Shown here: positions 47,196 to 58,306 of the stretch, in pieces | Layout of the letters: every line of letters starts with the position of its first letter | How positions within the stretch are numbered: position 1 is the first letter of the stretch | Assembly (NCBI GenBank): GCA_013397455.1 | Contig: VYZB01000383.1 | Coordinates: forward strand, 264,743 to 328,742 | DNA from: Crotophaga sulcirostris | Lineage: Eukaryota > Chordata > Aves > Cuculiformes > Crotophagidae | Direction of reading: 5' to 3' | Length of the DNA: 64,000 nucleotides | The notes under the pieces: generated by a model | Seen by the model: only the letters and a program-made list of their open reading frames with translations | Databases searched by the model: none | Told to the model about the DNA's origin: nothing | Made by a program: the position numbers and the translations under genes

Positions 47196-48381
47196 GCGAA
47201 TTTCTCTTCCTTCACCATTTAGCAGAATTATACGACATGTCTTTTATCTCTCTCCATAGTTTAGCCTGCTGTTACCCCTTCCTGGCCCCTGAGCCTCCTG
47301 TTTTGCTCTGAACTCCCTGTAGGTTTGCAGGATATGTTGCTTATTTGCAATGTAAAGTGCCTCTCAGTGCCACAGCTCTGTGCAAACAAACCCAAGAGAG
47401 GCACATTTATCCCTACTTGTGCAGCAAATCCAGCCCCATCTTTTCCTGGCAGCAGTTCCCTACAGCACACACTGCACACAAAGTGCTAAAGGAAGAAATG
47501 TGTCTTATCGGCCCCACACAATGCAGGACCTCTCTGGAGAGACGTAAGGGAAGGAGAATGAGAGGGCTGATCCCACAGAGACCCCAAGCTCTCCCCTTTC
47601 TCCTTGAAGCTGATGGAAGTGGCTCACCACCCAGCTGAGAACTGTGCAGGCTCTGATTGTCAATAGGCAGGATACCATTGCTGACTTCTTGTTGCTATGG
47701 TGATATTGATGGATTGTCCCTGGGGGTGGTGGGAATTCAAAGAAAGCTAGCAAAAAAAAAAAAAAAAAGTGGGTCAAAAAAAATCCCTCAGGAAAATGTG
47801 AGTTTGCCTACAAATGGGCAGTTGTATGACATCCTAGAGGAATTCAGTGGCACTTCACACCTCCTGACTCCTCCTCCCTCTTACAAGAAGAACATGGTGT
47901 TCTTCAGAGCCAGTGCAAACACCCCTGCTCGCAGCAGGGCTCTGGCGCAAAGGCGCAACTGCTGCAAGAGGGTCTCATTACCAGCCCTTATTCCTGCAGC
48001 TTCACCTTGGCAATTCATTGCACACACAGAGTGAAAATCTTGACTCCAGTGAAATCACTTGGACCTGTGCCAGCGGGCACAGAGTGAGGATTTTCCCCAG
48101 CTCTCAGGATGCTTCATCACAAGTGACAATTTCATTCAGCTGCCACGATAGCCACTGGGTACCCCCTGCCTCTCCAGAGCTGTTTCAAGTGTGGAAAAGG
48201 CACTGTTGCAGAGTGGTTTGCTCTGTTTTCCTGAGGCTCAGCACTGTGTGCTCTCCAAAAGTGGTGGTGTGGGCTCTCTCACAGCTTCCTACTCTGCAAG
48301 ATGCAGTTTAGAGAAATCTTTTACCCTTCATCCCAGCTGAACAACGACCGCTGGCAAGGACAGGCTGCCCTCCAGTCACAG

Positions 48382-48665
48382 TGTCACAGTATCACAAGGC
48401 TGGAAAGGACCTCTGAGATCATCGAGTCCAACCTAGAACCCAACACCAACACCAACCCAGCATCTAAACCCTGGCACTGAGTGCCTCAGCCAATCTCCTC
48501 TTAAACACCTCCAGGGTTGGCGACTCCACCACCTCCCTGGGCAGCGCATTCCAATGGCCAATCACCCTTTCAGGGAAGAACTTTTTCCTAATATCAAGCC
48601 TAAATTTGATGAAGCTTGAGTCCATGTCCTCTTGTTCTGTCACTGGTCACCTGAGAGAAGAGTCA
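48382..48665 (-). mobile_element. CR1 LINE fragment, young subfamily
   Basis: Tail CACAGTGTCACAGTATCACA, then about 260 bp nearly identical to the copy at 24396. A short internal deletion follows ATATCAAGCCTAAATTT. Confidence 0.92.
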
Positions 48666-49152
48666 CAACTGAGCCCTCTCACCCTGCACAAACGTTCTAG
48701 GGATTTGGGGCACAGGGAGAAACATTCCTAATTCAGGCTGGTGGCGTATGAATGAAGAAGTGCTAAAGTCCCAGTGGAGCTCCCTCTTCCTCTGCACATG
48801 CTAATTTATCTAAGTCCACCAAGGAGGAGCATACAAACTGCAATATGCCTTGTTTTGGGGGGAATTTTAGTACAGTTAGTGAATTTCAGAGTATGGTTTT
48901 TGTCCCAGCAAAGAGTCTTATCTTTTCTGCTGTGGTTTATGTCTAGGAGTTGCCTTACACACATGCAAACTTACCAGAGGACTTTTTACTCCAAAAAGTG
49001 GTGCTGCTCCGGGCATGTACCACTCCATCACCTGCTGGGCACCCTTACTGTGGAAAGTTGTGTTGTTTTGCATCTGTTATTATGGAATAAGTATATCCAC
49101 AGGGGAGTGGTATCTATAGCAGCATTGTTATGCTGACAGTTTTGCCATTAAT

Positions 49153-49258
49153 CACAGCATCACAGTATTACAAGGTTGGAAAGGACCTTTGAGATCATCA
49201 AGTCCAACCTATAACCCAACAGTAACATTAACACCAACACCAACCCATCATCTAAATG
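49153..49258 (-). mobile_element. Short CR1 LINE 3' end
   Basis: About 105 bp of tail and 3' UTR, with an extended AACAGTAACATTAACACCAAC stretch compared with the other copies. Confidence 0.85.
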
Positions 49259-51480
49259 CCCCCATGTAGATCAGATCCAGCTCATGCTCCAGCTTCTCCA
49301 TCACTTCTATGTTCAGATCCTTTGTCTCCATGTAAACTCAGGAACTCAAAACAAAATTACCCTGCCCCTCTCTTTTGCATCTTCTGACAAACATAGTGTG
49401 AATGGACTATGGAGTCTGAAAGCACTCTAAATCAGGAACAGATCCCAAGAGGAACAATCAGTTAGTTTCTCCTACATCACACGTAGCTGTTCATCAAATT
49501 TATTGGGCAAGGTTCCTAAGCACAGACAGCCCTGACAGAGGCTCTCCTACAGCAACCCTTTGATCAGCCTGCCAGCATCATTTATTTGCTTGTGTTTCAT
49601 GTTCTTGAATACTCCAGTAAGTGATTTTTCCCAGTTGACTATCAGAGGCAAAGGCTGCTCTTTCAAGTTGGATTTGCACCTCTTCCCTTCCCCTCCATTT
49701 CAATTATCCATGATTTGGGGGGGGGGGGGCCTGCTGCTGGCCAGGGTGCAGAGTGCAGAGTGCAGAACCAGCTCCAACATCCTGCCTTTCCCCCAGCTAG
49801 GAGCGAGGAGATGTCGGTGCTGAGTGCTGTGGGTTGAAGAAAGGAGGTACCACCACAAACCAGTGGGGCCAGACAGGGCCAGGAACTTGTTGATTGCACT
49901 GGGAGACAGAGGAGGCTATAGGAACATAATAGCTTCTTGAAACTGGATCTCTGCCTGTGAGGAACTGTTGTTCTGCTGCGCACACAGGTATTATTTTTCT
50001 GCTAACGACTCTGTGACTGCAGAGAGATGGCAGCTGGTGAATTGCCCAGAGCAGCTCAGGGCTAAGCATAAGTGGCCAGTTTGGACAGGGAAGGAGCTCT
50101 GGGTTCCTCCACTTGGAGACACCAGGGTGAATGCCTTTAGGCACAAATCCCAACCTGCTGGAAAGAGCACATATTCTAGACGGCAGCTTTCCAAGTTTGG
50201 TCTGCTCTAAAGGTCACCAAGGGTTTCTCAGAGTAGATCACTTACATCAAGATATTCAACATAAACAATATCAAATGCATTCAAGACAGTAGAACCATCT
50301 CTCTGGGCCTTCTTTGACCCTAGCTGGGCATTAACTGCCAAGTGACCCCACAGGAATGGGATTTGGAGAGGTCAGATTGGAGGCAACACAGATCCAAGTG
50401 ATTTCTCACCACACACAACCTTGGCCTCACCTGCACCCACGTGCATCCTGTCATGTGTGGTTTACTGGCAATGTTTTTAAAGTCACCAGTAAGAAACAAA
50501 TTCTATGACTGATTAATACCAATATATCTACTCTTGGGAGGTGCTCCTAATCACATCTATGTATTTTAAGTTCTCAGTACTGACAAAGGACTCTCTTTGG
50601 TGCTCCATCAGTTCCTACTCTATAGTGAAAAGCGATGGAGGAGGAGGTAGGACACGACTCTTTGTTCAGAGACAGCTGTAAGAAAATGCTTTCATTTGCT
50701 GAAATGCACTGGATACTTTCTGCAAGTGAGCTGCATCTTCTTGCAAGGACAGGTTAAGACATTGCACAGTTAAGATTGTGGAGAAAAGTGAGAATAAATG
50801 CAGCTCTTTCAAAGTGAGGGAGGAAGAATAGAAGGGCAGTAAAGCAGACCCCTTCTCCCTGTGCTGTGGACCTCAGGTACTTGTTACAACAAATAGTTTC
50901 CATGAGGTTAAGTGTGAAGGAGACCCACAGATCCAGAGCCACCAGATGCCCCATCTCCTCTCCTAGGCAACTAACTCGCTGCAGGGTCTGAACCTGGCTT
51001 CTCCCAACCAGTTCTGGGCTCTTTATTTCCTTAGCAATCAGAGTGAGACATCATTACTTTCATGCCATTCTGCAAAATGTTCCAAGCACCTCACAAAGGT
51101 TGCTATATTCTTGTTAACACTCTTTTTTTTCCTTTTTTTGTAACTGGGAAAAATAAGACACAGATCATAGCAGGTGATGAAAGCCATTGCATGCACATTT
51201 AAATTATCAAGGCAGAACCAAGAGCATCATGGCTGAGCTGCAGGCAACCAACCAGCTTTTTTTCTGGTAACTTGGCTCCTTCAAGGCACTGAAAGTCTGC
51301 AGCCTTTGTGGTTGTCTCAAAGTACACCCGCCTACCCGAAACTGAACACTCTACAGCAAGAACAGGCAGAACCATGCTACAGACACTGCTTGGCAGTATC
51401 AGTCAAAAGAGGGGAAATATTGTCTGTGCAGGCACCCAGTCATTCATGGGAAATAGAGATGTATTCTTTGTAAACACCTT

Positions 51481-51690
51481 AGGCTCGATATTAGGAAAAA
51501 GTTCTTCCCTGAAAGGGTGATTGGCCATGGGAATGCGCTGCCCAGGGAGGTGGTGGAGTCGCCAACCCTGGAGGTGTTTAAGAGGAGATTGGCTGAGGCA
51601 CTCAGTGCCAGGGTTTAGATGATGGGTTGGTGTTGGTGTTGGGTTACAGGATGGACTCGATGATCTCAGAGGTCCTTTCCAACCTTGTGA
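51481..51690 (+). mobile_element. CR1 LINE fragment ending at an assembly N
   Basis: ORF2 end and 3' UTR of the young subfamily, running up to TTCCAACCTTGTGA and then an ambiguous base at 51691. Confidence 0.92.
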
Positions 51691-51691
51691 N

Positions 51692-51829
51692 GCCAACCCT
51701 GGAGGTGTTTAAGAGGAGATTGGCTGAGGCACTCAGTGCCAGGGTTTAGATGATGGGTTGGTGTTGGTGTTGGGTTATGGGTTGGACTCGATGATCTCAG
51801 AGGTCCTTTCCAACCTTGTGAGACTGTGA
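51692..51829 (+). mobile_element. Second CR1 LINE copy directly after the N
   Basis: It starts GCCAACCCTGGAGGTG. Its first 130 bp match 51561-51690 with three mismatches, and it then has its own tail, GACTGTGACACTGTG. Confidence 0.9.
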
Positions 51830-54057
51830 CACTGTGTGTGTTATCTTCTATAAGGAGTGCTCTGAGAAGCCAGGGTGGGAAGGCTCCAGCCAATGTGATG
51901 GCAAGATTCTCATGCAACACAGCACCTCCAAAAAGGATTTAACCTCAACGTCATAAATACTGCCCATCAACAATTCCTGCATGTAGCTGTATTACCTCAG
52001 AAAGCTCAATCACCACTTAAGAAATGGAAGACAAAATGAGCTACGTGACCTTTCCCACCCCAGATCCTGTAGGTCAGCATTATTTAAGACAACTAGGAGC
52101 CTGAAAAGCTAAACATTAGTGCTGGCAGATGAACAGATGGATGGATCACTGCCAGCATAAGCCATCTTCCCACTTGCCTCCATAGGACTGGGTGACATTC
52201 AAAACCACCTACTTCCCTACGCAAAGAGAAATGCAGGCAATGCAAGGAGCAGGCTTTAAAATGGACTCATCAGCTGGCAGGACCAGTGGCAAAATGCTTT
52301 ATGGATGCTATTTAATATTGCAGTCAAGGCTGTGACAGAGGTGGAAAACGTAGGGACCACAGTGGATTTGCTGGAAGCCATCCTCTGAGCAAGCTGTAAA
52401 AATCTGACAGGACGCTGTCATTTTTCCTTTGTGTATAAATGCTCCAAACCTAAGTAACCTTTCCACCAGAGCAGGTAAAATCATAGTATTATCATCAAAG
52501 GAAAAGCTCTATCTACAGTTTCATGAAAAATTTTGATCTCTGCTCAACTTGGATTTATTTTTCTCCTTTATCTTTTTTTTTTTTTTGCTTGGGGCTCTAC
52601 AAGTAAAAACCCCAAACACTGAAAAATAGAAAAGAGTGAAGTCATTTTCATAGATTTCTGCACACGGTCACTTACCGTGCAGACATCAGCTATAAGGCTA
52701 CAACATTTCTGAACTGACACAAATAACTTTAATGTGCACCTTTGTGCCTATAGTGCCCTAAAGGACAGATATCTCTGTCTCTGACTGTATCACCCAGATC
52801 AGACTGTGTGTGGTGGGTTTTTTTTTTTACAATGGCTGAAGTCTACTGAATTTTCTGCATCTGCCAGCAAACATCAGTACTGATGGCAAAGCCAGGCAGT
52901 GCAGCCAAGTGTAGAAACAACCCCAAGCAAGGTCTAAACCTGGGACTCCAGGAGAATTATGCTTCCTAACTAAGCCAATGCAGTACCTGGCTTCACCGAA
53001 CCTGCCTGTGTAATCTGAACCAAAAAAGCACTCAGTTCCATTTACTATTGCCCATATGCCACCTCTAAATATACTTACACATTAGCATTTATGCAACGTT
53101 CAGTACAAAATCCATATGGCCCCTTTCAGCAAGCAGGAACAGCAAGAAGGGTGAGTTGCAAAGAGAGTCTGAAGATGGAGCTTGTGAAGATTTCTTTCTA
53201 AGCACCGTGTAACACTCACCGCAGATGGACAGTGATGGAAGAGTTTTTACAACCTGCTCCATATGGGCCACATTTTCTTTTTTTGTATGAAGCTAAAACT
53301 GATTTCTTTTACGTGGACTGTCTACTAGTTATCTATCTGGAACAGAAGCTGGGTAGCAGAGCAGATCCAGGCCTAGGCTGAGGAGTGTCAGAGGCCCTAG
53401 GACAGAGCTTGTAATTACCCTGACCAACCTTCTGTGGAATCTCCACCCTTGCTCCTGCCACTCATTGGCCTGGGAGATGAATTCGAGCCCTTGCCCTGGT
53501 CCTTGCCCAAGCTGGGCTCTTTGTGTGCTGAATCTGGCCTGACCAGCTTGTCTTCTTGGGTGACATGTTGGCCTGGCCAACTTGTCTTCTTGAGCTGTGT
53601 CGGGACTACAGCTTTCTCTGGGGCTTGTTGGACTGTTGGCTGAACCAGGATGTAGCCATGGGGTTCTGCTCTCCCCATTTGGGTGCACCAAGGCTGCACC
53701 CCGTGTCCAAGGCTGCTGCCTCAACCTGCCCTGCTGCCTGGCCTCCACCTCACCTTCCTCTACAGAGACATCCACCTTCACTCACTCCTTCACAAGTAAT
53801 TCTCTGGGCCCTTGAGTCTGGCAAGTATTGCTTCCCCAGATTAAACAGAAGACAGAAATGTTCACATGGAACAAAAGAGTAAGGGTTTTCAAAGGTCCCG
53901 TGCAGCAACCACTGCCACGAGACCTTCCAGGATGTAGGAGCAAAGCTATCCAAGCCTGCCACAGGTGGCCTTCTGAATGCCAAATCACTCAACTGAGAGT
54001 CTGAATGCTGAAGATTTGCTTTAACAGATAAGGGGTAAAAATGTGTTTGCTGCCACT

Positions 54058-54157
54058 GCCATGGTTTAGATGCTGGGTTGGTGTTGGTGTTGGGTTATAG
54101 GTTGGACTCAATGATCTCAGAGGTCCCTTCCAACCTTGTAATATTGTGATACTGTGA
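54058..54157 (+). mobile_element. Short CR1 LINE 3' end
   Basis: About 100 bp of 3' UTR (CCATGGTTTAGATGCTGGGT) ending in TTGTGATACTGTGA. Confidence 0.9.
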
Positions 54158-55262
54158 AATCACAGAAAAAAAATGTGGCAGCCAATTAGTGACTTCTGGA
54201 TAATGCTTACCTTAACCATCAAGACTACAAGACCATTAAACTTCCACCTCCACTGAAAATGAAAAAGGCTACATGCCTGTAAGAGACTGCAGTCAGAGTG
54301 GTAAATCAGGGGCCTCATGCTGTTATTACTCCCAGTCTTACCGACGATGGGTTCTTAACTCCAAAATCCAGTGTATCCCTTGTGGGCACATGCTGGGTTA
54401 GACTTAATCTTGACAGATAGCAAGGAATTGATCACAGAATTAAAAACATAACTGGTTGCTTAGTTACCAATGATCACGACACAGTTATACTTGCTGTGTG
54501 CAAACAGAGCCCAGTGCAAACCAATTATCCATCATTATGATACTAAAAATGTGGGTTTAGAGAGCTGAAAACAACTGTGAGCCAGGTAATGAAGGAAATT
54601 TGAGTAAGAAAATACAAATGATAATTGGGAGCCTATTTTTTTTCTGCACATTCAAATAGCCACAATCCCATAGCTGAGGAAAGTAAATATATTGGGTTGG
54701 AAAAAACAGGATTCTTGTTTACTGGGAAAGTGAAAGCAAGTGTGTTAAGTGTACAAACACTGGGAAAACAGAAGAAAGTAGTAAATAAAATTGACAAGGT
54801 AAGAATTGCACATAACTAATAATGGGAAAAAAAGACATAAGGAGAATCAAAGAGCTTCAGGACTAAAGATGAAGGAGCTGAAATACACTGGGTCCAAAAA
54901 ACAGCATAGTGTCATTCCAGAATGAAGTGGAACTAGAGTTAGTGCCATGAATGTAGAGTAAGTAGAAAGGTTCCTCTGCCAGCTGCTGAGCAATAATTGC
55001 CTTGGGAGCTCTGCAACATTAATCTGAAATGATTCATAGAATTTTTTTGTTTAAACATTAAAGCATGAGACAAGAGTGGCCTTAGATTTAGGTCAGTTTG
55101 GAAAATACATTTCGTAAGAGGAGCACGTTCCTGTTGGTTGGGAACAGAAGTGAAACTAAAGGAGACTACAGAAAGGTGCAGGATTTCATAGTGGAGATAT
55201 TTAACCTCAAGAACAATTTTCTGGGGGTTGCAAGGGTTGGTGGGAATGGCTCGGGCACAGGA

Positions 55263-55297
55263 AACAGTATCACAAGGTTGGAAAGGACCTCTGAGAC
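55263..55297 (-). mobile_element. Tiny CR1 LINE 3' tail
   Basis: Only about 35 bp (ACAGTATCACAAGGTTGGAA, then AGGACCTCTGAGA) of CR1 tail. Confidence 0.75.
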
Positions 55298-55587
55298 CAC
55301 AGCCCCATGTCTGCGGGAGGCAGACTAGGAAAGCCAGCGGGCGCAGTGGTTGCAGGAATCTGTGCCTCCCACTTCTGGAACACAGATACATGGATACTGC
55401 TATTTAATACACTGTGAGGAACCCCACGCTCATTTCTCACAATTAGGTGCTGTTCTTTCGTGTTCCCTCCCCAAAGATCAAACCATTCAATCTCCAATAA
55501 TTGTGACCTTCCTTCAGCAAGGTCTGTCTTTCATCCATCAAACTGAGCCTTGCTGTCAGATCCGTGGACAAGCTGCTGTGCTTGGAT

Positions 55588-55956
55588 GTCTTTGTGTGTC
55601 CAGAGGAGAGCAACGAAGATGGGGAAGGGTTTGGAGCACAAGCCCTGTGAGGAGAAACTGAGGGAGCTGGGGCTGTTTAGCCTGGAGAAGAGGAGGCTCA
55701 GGGGAGACCTTATTGCTCTCTGCAACTGCCTGAAAGGAGGTTGTAGTCAGGCAGGGGTTGGTCTCTTCTCACAGGTGACCAGGGACAGAACTAGAGGACA
55801 TGGACTCAAGCTTGGTCAGGGAAAGTTTAGGCTTGATATTAGGAAAAAGTTCTTCCCTGAAAGGGTGATTGGCCATGGGAATGCGCTGCCCAGGGAGGTG
55901 GTGGAGTCTCCAACCCTGGAGGTGTTTAAGAGGAGATTGGCTGAGGCACTCAGTAT
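55588..55956 (+). mobile_element. CR1 LINE fragment lacking its 3' end
   Basis: About 370 bp encoding an open ORF2 C-terminus ([35 protein letters not shown]) up to AEALS. It is cut at CACTCAGT, where an inverted CR1 copy begins. Confidence 0.92.
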
Positions 55957-56042
55957 TACAAGGCTGGAAAGGACCTCTGAGATCATCGAGTCCAACCTAT
56001 AATCCAACACTAACACCAACCCATCATCTAAACCATGGCACA
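55953..56042 (-). mobile_element. Inverted CR1 LINE 3' end joined tail-first to the preceding copy
   Basis: About 90 bp (CAGTATTACAAGGCTGGAAA to ATCTAAACCATGGCA) in the opposite orientation to 55588-55956. The two share the bases CAGT at the join. Confidence 0.9.
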
Positions 56043-58127
56043 AAATCCCCTGCTCTGGAGAAATATTAAGAGATGTAGGAACAATTTAATGCGAGTGAGT
56101 CTGTGCACAAGATGGGCAGTGCCTCTCTCTCAGCTGCTGTGGTGCCCAGGTCATCTCTGGCAGCTGAGTCCATTTCTGCACATGCAAAGCCACCCTCCCT
56201 GCTTTAGGACCTCCTGAGAGATGGGGGAGTTGTGTTGCCTCTTCTGCCCACTGTAGATCTACCCCACATGAACACTGCCTGCATCTCATCTCGTGTTAAC
56301 TATCAAGGCCCTTCAGGTATATAAACCTGGACCAAATGAAAAAGGCCCCAGGACGAGCTCACCTCATCATACCCCAGCTGGCAGCACTGCAGAGAACGTG
56401 GTGGAAAACTTGATTTATTAAAATTAATGAAGGAACTGGCTAGTCCTGCATAATTCATTACATATCAGCTGCTGAAGTAACAGGAGCTCAGCAAGGTCCT
56501 CTTTAGCACTGTACAGTGCCTAAAATCTCTAAATAACATTAAGTCAAAGATTGGCTAGTTAGAGATTGAAGGGCTTTCTCCATGTGAAGTGGGAGGCCTG
56601 AGGTCACCCAGCTGCCATCTGTGAGAACCACCAAGGCCTCTCAAATGGAAGCTGCCCTGCTAACACCACTGATTTTTGCCAGGGCACGAAGCGTTCTGCC
56701 TCAGCCATTAACTTCTGCAGAAAATAATGTATCTGTTTTTCACAATTCTTACTGAAATCATGTTTAGATATTGATATTTACCATAAGCTACGCATGTCTG
56801 AGGGTGTTGGCTGGCTTTTCTGCTCATTAAGTATGAAAATAAATCAGCTGGACATGCAAAGAAGTAGGCAGGGCCATCTGAGAATGCAGATCTTACGGTG
56901 CAGCCGCTGCTGCTGCTCAGGGCTTCCGTCAGCACCAGCAGAATCAAATTAATCAAATTATCCACAGCCTGGACAGCGTCAGGGCTGGCTTCTGGAAGCA
57001 TGTCAGAAGCCATGGAACAGAATCCCACTAACTTAATCTGGTGCCACTTGATGAAACAAGAGCTCTTTTTCAACTCCGCTGAAGTCAATGGTAAAAAAAC
57101 TGTGATAAATGTGTAAAAGCAGCAGCAAAATCAGGCACTGTAATTACATGGTTAATAATCCCCTTCCTGTATGTCCTCCTGCAGAGGTCAGAGGAACTAT
57201 AGTTAGTAAAGAAAGAGGAAAACCAGACAAATGCAATGAACACCCTCCTGCCTCCCAGCTGCTGGTATGGCATCTCCTAATGCAAGCACAAAACTCTATC
57301 ACTGGCCACAGCTGAAGAGCCACACCGAGGCCAACACCTTCTCTCTTTCCAACTGGTGATGGTGGGAACTGGTCCCACAGGCAGTGCTGTGTCCAGTGTC
57401 AATTCTGTCCCCAGCTCCAGCTCTGGTTTGCATTGCCTTCCTCTGTCCCCCACTGGGCACGTAAGAATTTGTAATGTGCTGAAGGTACAGCAGTAAATTG
57501 TAGTAAGATTGTATTAAGATTAGATTGTATCAAGACAGCTGGACACGACAGCCAAGACTCAAGATCTTGATGAACAGGGAGAGATCCTGATGCCTTGTTG
57601 ATTGCCTCAAGCCAGATTTTATTTCCAGATGCCATTCCTGCTTCGGCCAGAGCAGATGATTTTGGCCAGGCCTCAGCATCTGAAATATTCTGGTAGAAGC
57701 AATCTGATGTAGGCAACAGGCACCATGAGAGGCTTGACCCAGCCCCAGGAGGCTGCCAGTTTCTTCTCCTCTCCAAAAACACTGCTTCATCAGTCACTTG
57801 TGAGAATGTTTTAAAAATTTAAAGCCAACCCTCCTTGCCTTGAAACAGAGGCAGCATTTTCTCCTCCTGCTGTCTGTTAACAGCTGCTCCAGGGAGGCCA
57901 CAGGACACTGACTGATGTTCCTGAGCTTTTTGTGGAGGCAGGTTAAGATCATCTGGAGGAGCCACAAACTGATGTTGTGACTTCTCACCCTAAAGGGTGC
58001 GAATGGAGCAAATATTGTAACTCTCACAGCTGCAGGGTGGGAGATGCTGGGAACAGGTTGTAACCTGGCAACATGCAAGACTTGGCACCTGGTCCCTGAT
58101 CTCCTGGGGTCCTCCCAGAGAGGGTAT

Positions 58128-58306
58128 TTGGAATGCGCTGCCCAGGGAGGTGGTGGAGTCACCAACCCTGGAGGTGTTTAAGGGGAGATTGGCTGAGGCA
58201 CTCAGTGCCATGGTTTAGATGCTGGGTTGGTGTTGGTGTTGGGTTATAGGCTGGACTCTGATCTCAGAGGTCCTTTCCAACCTTGTGATGCTGTGATACT
58301 GTGATA
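58128..58306 (+). mobile_element. CR1 LINE fragment, young subfamily
   Basis: It starts GGAATGCGCTGCCCAGGGAG and ends GTGATGCTGTGATACTGTGA, with part of the ORF2 end and the whole 3' UTR. Confidence 0.92.

Larger units (their letters stand above)
42558..48381. other. Non-coding sequence with a short CR1 end and an old palindrome
   Basis: Only the CR1 end at 46060 and the palindromic repeat at 47148 stand out. A 16-bp phrase, CATACCTGGCTC plus flank, is repeated once near 45301-45330. Confidence 0.45.
49259..54057. other. Non-coding sequence with the CR1 pair at the N
   Basis: A run of 12 G lies near 49718. Apart from the CR1 copies at 51481-51829, nothing is supportable. Two imperfect copies of an about 34-bp phrase containing CTTGTCTTCTTG lie at 53540-53600. 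Confidence 0.45.
54158..58127. other. Non-coding sequence with three CR1 pieces
   Basis: The CR1 pieces at 55263, 55588 and 55953 are described separately. A 21-bp ancient-repeat-like phrase lies at 57071-57091. No coding exon was recognised. Confidence 0.45.

Noticed and set aside
53329..53781. 150-codon minus-strand ORF with a repeated Gln-Glu-Asp-Lys-Leu phrase
   Set aside because: It opens with GTG rather than ATG, has no known domain, and the phrase comes from two imperfect copies of a short DNA repeat. I could not link it to a retroviral element.
56708..57088. 126-codon minus-strand ORF
   Set aside because: The apparent start is TTG inside an ancient-repeat-like phrase and the product matches nothing I recognise.
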